The translations under genes and the position numbers were made by a program. The notes under the pieces were generated by a model. That model searched no databases. It had not been told where the DNA came from and saw only the letters and a program-made list of their open reading frames with translations. From positions 62,001 through 126,000 of the forward strand of contig NZ_JBGVSA010000002.1 of assembly GCF_041807905.1 (NCBI RefSeq): DNA of 64,000 bases, read 5' to 3'. The stretch is from JBGVSA01 sp041807905 (GTDB lineage: Bacteria > Pseudomonadota > Gammaproteobacteria > Burkholderiales > Rhodocyclaceae). Positions 1 through 8,327 of this stretch are shown here, piece by piece (within the stretch, counting starts at the first letter, position 1; each line of letters begins with the position of its first letter).

Positions 1-791
1 AGCGCGACGCCAACGTCAAGATCGAATCAGTCCAGCGCGGGACCTTGTATTACGTGGCGGTGAGCATGAAAGACCCGCGCTTCGCCAACAAGAGCGTGCG
101 ACTGGCCCTGCGCAACTTGATCGACTACAAGGGCATCAACGATACCGTCATGCCCAACTACGGTGTGCTGCATCAGCGCCCAATCTCGCTCGGTCTGCCG
201 GCAACACTGCCCGAGCCGGGCTACAAGCTGGATGTGGACGCCGCGAAGAAGCTGCTTGCCGCGGCCGGCTATCCGAATGGATTCAAGACCACCATCCGTG
301 TGCTTTCCGATCCGCCGTTCATCAACATCGCAACGTCGTTGCAGGCCACGCTCGCCAAGGCCGGCATAGAAGCCAGCGTGATCTCCGGCACCGGCAACCA
401 GATCTACGGTGCGATGCGCGATCGCAGTTTCGAGATCGTCGTCGGCCGCGGCGGTGGCGGAGCGGAGCCGCATCCGCATTCGAGCCTGCGCGCCTTGATC
501 TACAACCCGGATAACTCTGATGCGGCCAAGCTCACCAACTTCCAGGGCTGGCGCACTTCGTTCTATAGCCCGAAGCTGAACGAGCTCATCGATGGGGCAC
601 TCATCGAAAAGAACGAGGTCAAGCAGAAAGAGATGTACCAGGAGATCCAGCGCGTCTATGACAGCGAAGTCGGCGCCATTCAGCCGGTCTCTCAGATGGT
701 CGACACGGTCGTCATCCGCAAGGACATCCGCAACTACGCGGGCCATCCCTCGGCCACCACGCATCTGCGTGACGTCTTCAAGCAGCGCTGA
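1..791 (+). CDS. ABC transporter substrate-binding protein, family 5 (partial, 5' end outside window)
   Basis: C-terminal part of a periplasmic solute-binding protein of the SBP_bac_5 (Dpp/Opp) family; the reading frame is open from base 3, so the start lies upstream. The visible part has the family features: a run of conserved residues around VRLALRNLIDYKGI, the GYPNGF segment, and a C-terminal EMYQEIQRVYDSEV helix. It should capture a peptide or oligosaccharide and pass it to the permeases that follow 69 bases downstream. Family 5 proteins bind peptides, nickel and also oligosaccharides, so the substrate cannot be named from sequence. The neighbouring aldolase and uronate genes make a sugar-acid oligomer possible (inference). 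Confidence 0.9.
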   Translation, partial: RDANVKIESVQRGTLYYVAVSMKDPRFANKSVRLALRNLIDYKGINDTVMPNYGVLHQRPISLGLPATLPEPGYKLDVDAAKKLLAAAGYPNGFKTTIRVLSDPPFINIATSLQATLAKAGIEASVISGTGNQIYGAMRDRSFEIVVGRGGGGAEPHPHSSLRALIYNPDNSDAAKLTNFQGWRTSFYSPKLNELIDGALIEKNEVKQKEMYQEIQRVYDSEVGAIQPVSQMVDTVVIRKDIRNYAGHPSATTHLRDVFKQR

Positions 792-860
792 TCAATCGGT
801 GCCTCGTTCCAATACCGGCGCGGCTGATGTTCGCGCCGGCTTTGCGGGAGATCTCGCTTC

Positions 861-1898
861 ATGAGCGCTTCTCACATTCACGTATCGGGCCAGACTTTGC
901 GTGCAGCAGGGCAGCGGCTTGCCACGGTGCTGGCCACGCTTTTCGGTCTGCTCGTACTGACTTTCTTCATCGGGCGGGTTATGCCACTCGATCCGGTGCT
1001 GGCCATCGTCGGACCCGATGCCGATCATTCCACCTACCAGCAGGTATTCATCCGTCTAGGGTTGGATCGCCCGCTGTACGTCCAGTTCGCGTACTACGTG
1101 CGCGACCTCTTGCATGGTGATCTGGGCAACGCGCTACTGACCGGCCACGCCGTCGTGGACGACATCCGGCGCGTGATGCCCGCAACCATCGAGTTAGCGA
1201 CCATCGCCATCATCGTGGGTACGGGCGTAGGGGTGCCGCTTGGCGTGTATGCCGCGACCCGCCACGGTCGAATGGCCGATCAGGTAGTGCGTCTCATCAG
1301 CCTGTTTGGCTATTCAGTGCCGGTGTTCTGGTTCGGCATGATGGGGCTGTTGGTGTTCTATTCGTGGCTGGGTTGGGCTGGCGGTTCGGGGCGCATCGAT
1401 CTTGCTTACGATGGCCTGATCGATTCGCGCACCGGATTCCTTGTGCTCGACGCCTTGTTGGCCGGCGATTGGGAGGTTCTTGCCAGCGCGCTGTCGCACA
1501 TCTGGTTGCCGGCCTGCATTCTCGGCCTGCATTCGATGGCTTACATCAGCCGCATGACGCGTAGCTTTATGCTCGGCCAGCTCAAGCAGGAATACATCAT
1601 CACCGCACGGGTGAAGGGCCTGCCGGAACGCACCATCATCTGGCGCCATGCCTTCCGCAACATCCTCGTGCAGTTGCTGACCATCGTGGCGCTGGCCTAC
1701 GGCTCGCTGCTAGAAGGCGCGGTGCTGATCGAGACTGTGTATTCGTGGCCCGGCTTCGGTTCGTACCTCACCAGTAGTCTGCTGCTCGGCGACATGAACG
1801 CCGTGATGGGCTGCGTGCTGCTGATCGGGATCATTTTCGTCACGCTCAACCTGGTGGCCGACGCGCTGTACCGGGTGTTCGATCCGAGGACTCGTTGA
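861..1898 (+). CDS. ABC transporter permease, DppB/OppB type
   Basis: Inner-membrane permease of 345 aa with the BPD_transp_1 domain. The N-terminus is a membrane helix (TLFGLLVLTFFIGRVMPLDP) with the usual DppB-type 'P.DP' end, and further helices follow through the protein. The EAA loop that docks the ATPase is visible around residues 240-260 (ITARVKGLPERTIIWRHAFR), with the conserved ARVKGL and HAFRN. It forms the channel half that pairs with the next gene. The stop codon overlaps the ATG of the next gene by one base, so the two are translationally coupled. Confidence 0.95.
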   Translation: MSASHIHVSGQTLRAAGQRLATVLATLFGLLVLTFFIGRVMPLDPVLAIVGPDADHSTYQQVFIRLGLDRPLYVQFAYYVRDLLHGDLGNALLTGHAVVDDIRRVMPATIELATIAIIVGTGVGVPLGVYAATRHGRMADQVVRLISLFGYSVPVFWFGMMGLLVFYSWLGWAGGSGRIDLAYDGLIDSRTGFLVLDALLAGDWEVLASALSHIWLPACILGLHSMAYISRMTRSFMLGQLKQEYIITARVKGLPERTIIWRHAFRNILVQLLTIVALAYGSLLEGAVLIETVYSWPGFGSYLTSSLLLGDMNAVMGCVLLIGIIFVTLNLVADALYRVFDPRTR

Positions 1899-2815
1899 TG
1901 AGCAACCAAGCAAGCATCATCATGCCCGCCGAAGCGGCACCCGCTCGAACGGCGCCACATTCTGCGACTCAGGCCATGCGCGAAAGCACGGCCCGTGCAT
2001 TGCGCCGGCTATTCCGCAATCCGCTGACCGTCGTTGGACTGATCGTCGTGGCCCTGTTGATTCTGGTGGCGATCTTCGCACCGCTGCTGGCCAACCACGA
2101 TCCGCTCGTGCAGAACCTGCCGCGCGCATTGATGGCGCCCAGTGCCGATAACTGGTTCGGGACCGACGAGTACGGGCGCGACATATACAGCCGCATAGTC
2201 TACGGTTCGCGCATCACGCTGTACGTCATTGGGTTGGTGACGATCATCGTTGGACCGGTGGGGCTCGCCATCGGTACGACGTCGGGCTATTTCGGTGGCT
2301 GGGTCGACACGCTATTCATGCGGGTGACGGATATCTTTATCTCATTCCCAAGTCTGGTGCTGGCACTGGCTTTTGTTGCCGCGCTTGGACCGGGGCTGGA
2401 GCATGCGGTGATCGCCATCGCGCTCACCGCATGGCCACCCATCGCGCGCTTGGCACGCGCCGAGACACTCTCGATCCGCAAGGCCGACTTTGTCGCTGTC
2501 GCGCAATTGCAGGGCGCCTCGCCGCTACGAATCATTGTGCGCTACATCGTTCCCCTCTGCCTGTCGTCGGTGATCGTGCGCCTGACCATGAACATGGCAG
2601 GGATCGTGCTGACGGCCGCCGGTCTTGGCTTTCTCGGGCTGGGCGCTTTGCCGCCAGCGCCCGAATGGGGGGCGATGATTTCGGCGGGACGCCGCTACAT
2701 GATGGAGTGCTGGTGGCTGGTAGCCATGCCCGGCATGGCGATCATGATGGTGAGCCTCGCGTTCAACCTTCTTGGCGATGGGCTGCGCGATGTTCTCGAT
2801 CCGCGAAATGACTGA
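1898..2815 (+). CDS. ABC transporter permease, DppC/OppC type
   Basis: Second inner-membrane permease, 305 aa. The ATG at 1898 overlaps the previous stop by one base; a TTG codon three bases earlier is less likely. It has the OppC N-terminal helix (residues about 45-65), the diagnostic NWFGTDEYGRDIYSRIVYGSR motif region typical of DppC proteins, and an EAA loop near VAVAQLQGASPLRIIVRYIVP. It pairs with the DppB-type subunit. The stop is 13 bases before the next ATG, within one operon. Confidence 0.95.
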   Translation: MSNQASIIMPAEAAPARTAPHSATQAMRESTARALRRLFRNPLTVVGLIVVALLILVAIFAPLLANHDPLVQNLPRALMAPSADNWFGTDEYGRDIYSRIVYGSRITLYVIGLVTIIVGPVGLAIGTTSGYFGGWVDTLFMRVTDIFISFPSLVLALAFVAALGPGLEHAVIAIALTAWPPIARLARAETLSIRKADFVAVAQLQGASPLRIIVRYIVPLCLSSVIVRLTMNMAGIVLTAAGLGFLGLGALPPAPEWGAMISAGRRYMMECWWLVAMPGMAIMMVSLAFNLLGDGLRDVLDPRND

Positions 2816-2828
2816 AGGAGGCTCCTGC

Positions 2829-3668
2829 ATGACGCCGCAACTGGAAATCAATGATCTGCGCGTGAGCTTCAAGACACCGGACGGGTATGTCGACGCGGTG
2901 CGTGGCGTGTCCCTGCAACTTGGGCGCGAGAAGCTGGCGATCGTAGGTGAGTCTGGCTCGGGCAAATCGACAGTGGGGCGTGCCATCCTGCGCCTGCATC
3001 CGCACAGTGCGCGTATCACGGCGAAAACCATGCGTTTCTGTGAGGTCGACCTGCTGAGCGCTTCCGAAAAGACCATGCGCAGTATTCGAGGGGCGCGCAT
3101 TTCGATGATCCTGCAAGATCCGAAGTACTCGCTCAATCCGGTCGTCCGGGTCGGCGATCAGATCGCCGAGTCGTATCTTGCACACCACCCCAAGGCATCG
3201 CGCGCCGAAGCACGCGAGCGCGCACTGGCAATGCTTGAGACCGTCCGCATACGCGATCCCCAACGCGTGTTTTCTCTGTACCCGCACGAAGTCTCGGGCG
3301 GTATGGGACAACGCATCATGATCGCCATGATGCTGATCACCGAGCCGGACATCATCATCGCGGATGAGCCGACTTCGGCGCTGGATGTCTCAGTGCGCAC
3401 GCAGATTCTCGCCATTCTCGATGACCTCGTCGGTGAGCGTGGCCTGGGTCTGCTCTTCATCAGTCACGATCTGAATCTGGTGCGCAGCTTCTGCGACCGC
3501 GTGATCGTGATGTATGCCGGGCGGATCGTCGAAACGATCGATGCCGATCGTCTGGGGGAGGCGACTCATCCTTACACGCGCGGCCTATTGGACTCGCTGC
3601 CCGAAATCGACCATCGCCGCGCGCGCTTGCCGGTTCTGCAGCGCGATCCGTCGTGGCTGACGGCCTAG
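2829..3668 (+). CDS. ABC transporter ATP-binding protein, DppD/OppD type
   Basis: Cytoplasmic ATPase of 279 aa. The start at 2829 is chosen because a strong AAGGAGG lies 7 bases upstream (2815-2821). Walker A GESGSGKS is at residues 40-47, the signature region reads EVSGGMGQR, and Walker B is IIIADEPTSALD. The C-terminal tail (ATHPYTRGLLDSLP) is the oligopeptide/dipeptide-type extension. The signature has M where LSGGQ proteins have Q, which is common in OppD-type subunits. It powers the permeases together with the next gene. Confidence 0.95.
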   Translation: MTPQLEINDLRVSFKTPDGYVDAVRGVSLQLGREKLAIVGESGSGKSTVGRAILRLHPHSARITAKTMRFCEVDLLSASEKTMRSIRGARISMILQDPKYSLNPVVRVGDQIAESYLAHHPKASRAEARERALAMLETVRIRDPQRVFSLYPHEVSGGMGQRIMIAMMLITEPDIIIADEPTSALDVSVRTQILAILDDLVGERGLGLLFISHDLNLVRSFCDRVIVMYAGRIVETIDADRLGEATHPYTRGLLDSLPEIDHRRARLPVLQRDPSWLTA

Positions 3669-3678
3669 GAGGAAGAGC

Positions 3679-4461
3679 ATGTCAATGATCAAGTCAAAAG
3701 GCCTGTCGATGGCTTTCGGCATCGGCAGCAAGGCACGCGACGTGCTCACGGATGTGAACTTCAGCGTTGCCGAAGGCGAAGTGTTTGGCCTCGTGGGAGA
3801 GTCCGGCTCCGGCAAGACCACGGTCCTACGCTGCCTCGCCGGCCTATACACGCACTGGCGTGGTGAGCTCGAAATCGCAGGCAAGCAACTGGAGCATCGT
3901 CTGGACCGATCGCAATGCCGGATCGTGCAAATGGTCTTCCAGGATCCGTACGGTTCGCTGCATCCGCGCCACACAGTCGCTACGGCGCTGGCCGAGCCGC
4001 TTCGCATCCATGGCATCGGCGACGTGGATCGCCGCATAGATGAGACGCTGGAACGCGTGGGACTGAACGGGAGTTTTCGTTATCGCTATCCGCATCAGTT
4101 GTCAGGCGGTCAGCGTCAGCGTGTCGCGATTGCTCGCGCGCTGATTCTTGAGCCACGCGTGCTATTGCTGGATGAGCCCACGTCGGCGCTGGACGTTTCC
4201 GTGCAGGCGGAAATTCTCAATCTGCTGGCAGACCTCCGCGCACGCGACGGGCTGACCTATCTGCTCGTGACTCACGATCTGGGTGTGGTGGCACATCTAT
4301 GCGACCGACTGGCCGTCATGCAGAGCGGGCGCATCGTCGAGACACTGACCGTCGACACCTTGTGCTCTGGTGCTGCCGCCGAACCCTACACACGGACGCT
4401 ATTGCAGGCCAGTCGTCAATACAGCCGCGAGTTGGCGACCGCAACGGCCATGGAAGCATGA
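3679..4461 (+). CDS. ABC transporter ATP-binding protein, DppF/OppF type
   Basis: Second ATPase of the importer, 260 aa. AGGAGGA at 3667-3673 precedes the ATG. Walker A GESGSGKT lies at residues 40-47, the signature is QLSGGQRQR and Walker B is LLLDEPTSALDVS. It is short compared with many OppF proteins but has the C-terminal EPYTRTLLQAS segment. The last codon and stop overlap an ATG (ATGA at 4458), so the aldolase that follows may be translationally coupled to the transporter. Confidence 0.94.
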   Translation: MSMIKSKGLSMAFGIGSKARDVLTDVNFSVAEGEVFGLVGESGSGKTTVLRCLAGLYTHWRGELEIAGKQLEHRLDRSQCRIVQMVFQDPYGSLHPRHTVATALAEPLRIHGIGDVDRRIDETLERVGLNGSFRYRYPHQLSGGQRQRVAIARALILEPRVLLLDEPTSALDVSVQAEILNLLADLRARDGLTYLLVTHDLGVVAHLCDRLAVMQSGRIVETLTVDTLCSGAAAEPYTRTLLQASRQYSRELATATAMEA

Positions 4462-4484
4462 CAACAACCATTCGGGGAAACGCA

Positions 4485-5273
4485 ATGGATATGCCAATCA
4501 ACACCTTCAAGCGGGCCATCGTTGAACGCAAGCGCCAGATCGGACTGTGGTCGCATCTTTCGAGCTACGTCAGCATGGAGGTCATCGCGGGTGCCGGTTT
4601 CGACTGGATACTCATCGATATGGAGCACTCGCCCAATGAACTATTTCAGGTACATCAGCAACTGTTGGCAATGGCCGAATACGCCACACAGCCCGTTGTT
4701 CGTGTCGCGTGGAACGACAAAGTCATGATCAAGCGAGTCATCGACATTGGTGCGCAGACCATCCTGGTGCCGTATGTGCAGAACGCCGACGAGGCGCGTG
4801 CCGCGGTCGCCGCGACCCGCTACCCGAGCGGAGCCGGCGGATTGCGGGGTTTCACCGCGCAGTCGCGTGCTTCGCGTTTCGGCCGCGTGAAGGACTACCA
4901 CCAGCGAGCCGCTCAAGAGATGTGCGTCATTGTGCAGGTCGAGACGCGCGAAGCCCTCGACAACATTGAAGCCATCGCGGCCGTCGATGGCGTCGATGGC
5001 GTGTTCATTGGTCCGGGAGATCTGTCGGCTTCGCTCGGATTTCTTGGTGACGCGGGGCACGCCGACGTGCAACGGGTGGTCATTGAGTCCATCGACCGTA
5101 TCGTGGCTGCCGGCAAGCCCGCCGGCATCCTGACCGGCGATCGTTCTCTGGCCAAGAACTACATCGAACGCGGTTGCACTTTCGCAGCGGTTGGCGCGGA
5201 TATCGCTCTGCTTGCGCGAGCGGCGGAACAGTTGGCGCAAGAATTTGGGTGCGCGTCCGGTGCTCGACGTTGA
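4485..5273 (+). CDS. HpcH/HpaI family aldolase (GarL/HpaI-like 2-keto-3-deoxy acid aldolase)
   Basis: Class II pyruvate aldolase of 262 aa; such enzymes split 2-keto-3-deoxy acids into pyruvate and an aldehyde (GarL gives tartronate semialdehyde, HpaI succinic semialdehyde). The key residues of the family are present: His in DMEHSPN, Arg in VVRVAWND, Glu in VQVETREA and Asp in FIGPGDLSA. The ATG at 4485 is preferred for its GGGGAA about 6 bases upstream; ATGs at 4458 (overlapping the ATPase stop) and 4491 are alternatives. Being last in an importer operon and followed by a GarR-type reductase favours the aldarate or uronate role over the aromatic one (inference). Confidence 0.88.
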   Translation: MDMPINTFKRAIVERKRQIGLWSHLSSYVSMEVIAGAGFDWILIDMEHSPNELFQVHQQLLAMAEYATQPVVRVAWNDKVMIKRVIDIGAQTILVPYVQNADEARAAVAATRYPSGAGGLRGFTAQSRASRFGRVKDYHQRAAQEMCVIVQVETREALDNIEAIAAVDGVDGVFIGPGDLSASLGFLGDAGHADVQRVVIESIDRIVAAGKPAGILTGDRSLAKNYIERGCTFAAVGADIALLARAAEQLAQEFGCASGARR

Positions 5274-5292
5274 GCGCGTCAAACTGACTGTG

Positions 5293-5310
5293 AGGGGCCC
5301 GACAGCCCCT
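5293..5310 (+). terminator. Weak hairpin after the ABC-aldolase operon
   Basis: AGGGGC and GCCCCT pair across a 6-base loop 20 bases after the aldolase stop, followed by TTCCTT rather than a clean T-run. It may be a weak terminator separating the operon from the reductase gene. Confidence 0.4.
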
Positions 5311-5497
5311 TTCCTTGATTGAATGTCTTTCGCTTCAGACCATGTTGGCATCCCGATCCCTCCTCGACCCCGAGAGGCGAGGTCATCGAAATGACGTGAT
5401 CTGAAAATTGACACGCCTACAACTCGGCGCGAACTCACGGATGCGACTGATCCCGCAGAAACGTGATGCGCCGGACACACCAGCTAAGGATATGGAT

Positions 5498-6391
5498 ATG
5501 AAAATAGGATTTATTGGGCTCGGCATCATGGGTCGCCCCATGAGCAAGAATCTTCTCAAAGCGGGTTATTCGCTGGTCGTGCTCGACCGCAACGCGGACA
5601 GCGTGCGGGATGTCACCGCCGCAGGTGCGGCGGCTGCCGCCACGCTCGCCGAACTGACCGCGCAGGTGGACCTAATCATCACCATGCTGCCCAACTCGCC
5701 GCAGGTGAAGGAAGTCGTTCTTGGCGAAGGCGGCGTGCTGCAGCATGCGCGCGCCGGGCAGGCAGTGATCGACATGAGTTCGATCGCGCCCCTGGTGAGC
5801 CGCGAGGTCGGCGCGGCATTGGCGAAGAAGGGCGTGGACTTTCTCGACGCGCCGGTGAGCGGCGGCGAGCCGAAGGCCATCGACGGCACGTTGTCCGTGA
5901 TGGTCGGCGGCGCGCAAACGGTGTTCGACAAGTACTACGCGGTCATGAAGGCCATGGCGGGCTCGGTGGTGCGCACGGGGGACGTGGGCGCCGGCAACGT
6001 GACCAAGCTCGCCAACCAGGTGATCGTGGCGTTGAATATCGCGGCAGTGTCCGAAGCGATGATTCTCGCCACCAAGGCGGGCGTGGAGCCCGACCTGGTC
6101 TATCAGGCCATCCGCGGCGGACTGGCCGGCAGCACGGTGCTCGACGCCAAGGCGCCGCTGATGATGGACCGCCGTTTCGCGCCGGGCTTCCGCATTGAAC
6201 TGCACATCAAGGATCTGGCCAACGCGCTGGAGACATCGCATGAAGTCGGCTCCTCTCTGCCGCTGACCGCCGCCGTCATGGAGATGATGCAGGCACTGCG
6301 TACGGACGGTTGTGGCGGTGAAGACCACAGCAGTCTCGTCAAATACTACGAAAAGCTCGCCAAGGCAGAAGTACATCGCACACGCTCGTGA
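5498..6391 (+). CDS. garR: 2-hydroxy-3-oxopropionate (tartronate semialdehyde) reductase
   Basis: NAD(P)H-dependent beta-hydroxyacid dehydrogenase, 297 aa, the usual GarR/GlxR length. It reduces tartronate semialdehyde to D-glycerate. The N-terminal Rossmann motif GFIGLGIMG (residues 4-12) runs into MSKNLLKAGYSLVV, almost the same as E. coli GarR from memory. The substrate motif DAPVSGGEPKA and catalytic Lys in GNVTKLANQ are present. The ATG at 5498 is preferred over 5492 because TAAGGA (5485-5490) is then 7 bases away. It follows the aldolase that could make its substrate, 224 bases downstream with a weak hairpin between. Confidence 0.93.
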   Translation: MKIGFIGLGIMGRPMSKNLLKAGYSLVVLDRNADSVRDVTAAGAAAAATLAELTAQVDLIITMLPNSPQVKEVVLGEGGVLQHARAGQAVIDMSSIAPLVSREVGAALAKKGVDFLDAPVSGGEPKAIDGTLSVMVGGAQTVFDKYYAVMKAMAGSVVRTGDVGAGNVTKLANQVIVALNIAAVSEAMILATKAGVEPDLVYQAIRGGLAGSTVLDAKAPLMMDRRFAPGFRIELHIKDLANALETSHEVGSSLPLTAAVMEMMQALRTDGCGGEDHSSLVKYYEKLAKAEVHRTRS

Positions 6392-6572
6392 TGACACGAG
6401 GAGCGTTTTCCGGTCCGGCATACGTCATGGCGAGCAACGCAGAACACGCGAGCATGCTGACGTATTTCTGAGTGATTTCCGTCCTCAGATAGCCGGGCCG
6501 AGCGTGAGCCCGTTCCGGCCGTTCTGATACATCGGGGCCGGGCCACACAAGCGCAAGCAAGAGGAACCATCT

Positions 6573-6851
6573 GTGAGCAGCAAGCGTTACGCGGAAGCAT
6601 TCAAGCTCGAAGCAGTTAAACAAGTCATTGAATACGGTCAAAGCGTACCCGATGTGGCCGCGCGCCTGAACGTGAGTCCTCCGACCTTGTACGCATGGCT
6701 CAGACGCTATGGCGTGCCCATGCATGCGCGACAGACGCACGATCAACAGCAGGCAGAACTACGGCGCTTGCATGCCGAACTCAAACGCGTCACCGAAGAT
6801 CACGACATCTTAAAAAAGGCCGCAGCGTACTTTGCCAATCAGTTCGGGTGA
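6573..6851 (+). CDS. IS3-family transposase OrfA (helix-turn-helix)
   Basis: DNA-binding half of an IS3-family transposase, 92 aa, GTG start. The RYAEAFKLEAVKQVIEYG start and SVPDVAARLNVSPPTLYAW helix-turn-helix are typical, followed by a leucine-zipper-like C-terminus. The frame contains the canonical slippery heptamer A AAA AAG at 6812-6818, in the right phase for a -1 shift into OrfB. The gene also overlaps a GTG for OrfB by 4 bases. The frame is undamaged. Confidence 0.9.
   Translation: MSSKRYAEAFKLEAVKQVIEYGQSVPDVAARLNVSPPTLYAWLRRYGVPMHARQTHDQQQAELRRLHAELKRVTEDHDILKKAAAYFANQFG
6812..6818 (+). promoter_or_regulatory. Programmed -1 frameshift heptamer (A AAA AAG) of the IS3 element
   Basis: Heptamer A AAA AAG in OrfA phase TTA AAA AAG, the standard IS3-family slippery site that makes the fused OrfAB transposase. 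Established for the family; here seen in sequence and phase only. Confidence 0.75.
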
Positions 6852-7750
6852 AGTACGCATTCATTGAGGCCCACCACGGTCAATGGCCCATCCGTCGCCT
6901 ATGCAGGGTCCTGAATGTTCACCCGAGTGGATACTACGCTTGGGCGAGCCAACCTTTATCTGTGCGCGCCGAGGACGACGCGCGCATGCGGAGGCTGATC
7001 AGCCGGAGCTGGCTTGAGAGCGGCGGCGTATACGGGTATCGCAGGATCACGCGTGAACTTCGCGAGTTAGGGGAGGGTTGCGGCAAGCATCGGGTCGCTC
7101 GATTGATGGGTCAGATTGGACTTCAATCGGCAATCGGATACCTCCGCCATCCTGGGAAAGATGGGAAACGTCCCATGCAGCCGCCTGCCTATCATCAGTG
7201 GCACGAACTCAGTGTCTCGCAGCCAAACATGGTCTGGATGATAGAGGTTACGTACATTCGAACCTACCAGGGCAAGCTGTTCGTGGCGACCGTGTCGGAT
7301 GTGTTCTCACGCAAGGTGGTGGGTTGGTCGGCAGAAGCGGCCATGTCGCCGGAACTGGTGCTCAAGGCTCTGGCGATGGCCGTCCTGCGACGAGAGCCCG
7401 CGCCAGGCGTCCTCGTGAATTTCGGTCAAGGCAGTCAGTTCAGCCGCCATGATTTGCGACTCTTTTTGCGCGCGTTTCGCCTTAAGGCCTACATAAGCAG
7501 GCGCAAGGATCGCCATCGAAATGGCATTGCCGATGGCTTCTCACAGTATCTTCAGCGCGAACGCGTAAGGCGAAAAATCTATCGCACGTCCGAGGAAGCC
7601 CGACGAGAAGTGTCGGACTACGTTGAGACGTTCTACAACCCCATGCGACGCCATCGTCATACGGGTGGGTTATCTCCCGACGAGTACGAGAGGCGGCATT
7701 TCGAGAAGCTCAATGGGCTGCCTCGGCGTCATGATGCGTCTCACCTATAG
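6848..7750 (+). CDS. IS3-family transposase OrfB, catalytic triad substituted
   Basis: Integrase-like half of the transposase, 300 aa from the GTG at 6848; the open frame extends back to 6695, as expected for -1 frameshift fusion. The HTH_21 part (VYGYRRITRELRELGEGCGK) and the rve core are recognisable. The three catalytic acids of the DD(35)E site are replaced: D to E at residue 133 (WMIEVTYIRT), D to G at 193 (VNFGQGSQF) and E to D at 229 (NGIADGF). The spacing, including 35 residues between the second and third, is preserved. Each change needs one base substitution. I infer the enzyme cannot transpose the element. Confidence 0.88.
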   Translation: MKYAFIEAHHGQWPIRRLCRVLNVHPSGYYAWASQPLSVRAEDDARMRRLISRSWLESGGVYGYRRITRELRELGEGCGKHRVARLMGQIGLQSAIGYLRHPGKDGKRPMQPPAYHQWHELSVSQPNMVWMIEVTYIRTYQGKLFVATVSDVFSRKVVGWSAEAAMSPELVLKALAMAVLRREPAPGVLVNFGQGSQFSRHDLRLFLRAFRLKAYISRRKDRHRNGIADGFSQYLQRERVRRKIYRTSEEARREVSDYVETFYNPMRRHRHTGGLSPDEYERRHFEKLNGLPRRHDASHL

Positions 7751-8327
7751 ATCGTGAGACCGCATAGATCTCCGGTTTGAGGCCATCCAAGCGCGCACCA
7801 GCGGGAAATCTGGTTGGCGCGCTCGAGCGTTCGCTCATTTCTTCAGTCTGCTCGATCAAGGCGTAGTCATCGCCGTGAGACGGATGCCCATGTCCCGGCT
7901 GGCGCTTGGACAGGGGGCTTAGCGGCCGAGTCAATGTACTCCCCGTGGCTTCTCCATCCCAATCATCCATCGGAACGCGAGTCGTTTTCTGACTCTCGCG
8001 CATTCACTGCGTTGCTGTCGCCACGTTGATGCGCCACTAGCGCGTCGCACGTCGGAACCACAACTGATCGTAGAACTGCTCACAACGCGACTTCTTTCTT
8101 TCGCTCCTGTCTGCGCAGTTGCCCCCCGGCGAACGCGTCGACGGCGCGAGACGTATCCACTTGAAGCTCAGAGCGATCTACAGAACCCGGGGCGATTCGG
8201 CAAGCCATGTTCTGCGATGACATTTGTCTGCCGTTTTACTCCTGGCGCTGATCACCATGCTCTCGCACGCGCGCAAGGCGTGCCGGGGGGCGTATCGCAC
8301 CCCCGAGTCAATCGAGGAGAACAAGTG
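7751..8327. other. Gap of 577 bases with no recognised gene
   Basis: Between OrfB and the porin. Open frames here on both strands have no recognisable motif and the one at 7710-8003 on the minus strand overlaps OrfB. A partial dyad (GCGAGTC with GACTC) lies near 7976-7995. The region may hold decayed IS sequence and the porin promoter; nothing firmer is supported. Confidence 0.5.

Larger units (their letters stand above)
6573..7750 (+). mobile_element. IS3-family insertion sequence (core; ends not found)
   Basis: OrfA and OrfB in the usual overlapping arrangement mark an IS3-family copy between the reductase gene and the porin. I could not find convincing terminal inverted repeats or a target duplication. 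TGATACATCGGGG near 6524 could be a left end, but no matching right end was seen up to 8300. The element may be an old copy with lost ends. Confidence 0.75.

Noticed and set aside
6524..6540. TGATACATCGGGG as left end of the IS3 element
   Set aside because: No matching inverted right end was found, so the boundary was not called.
7710..8003. 97-residue minus-strand frame after the IS
   Set aside because: Overlaps the end of OrfB and shows no family; treated as chance.
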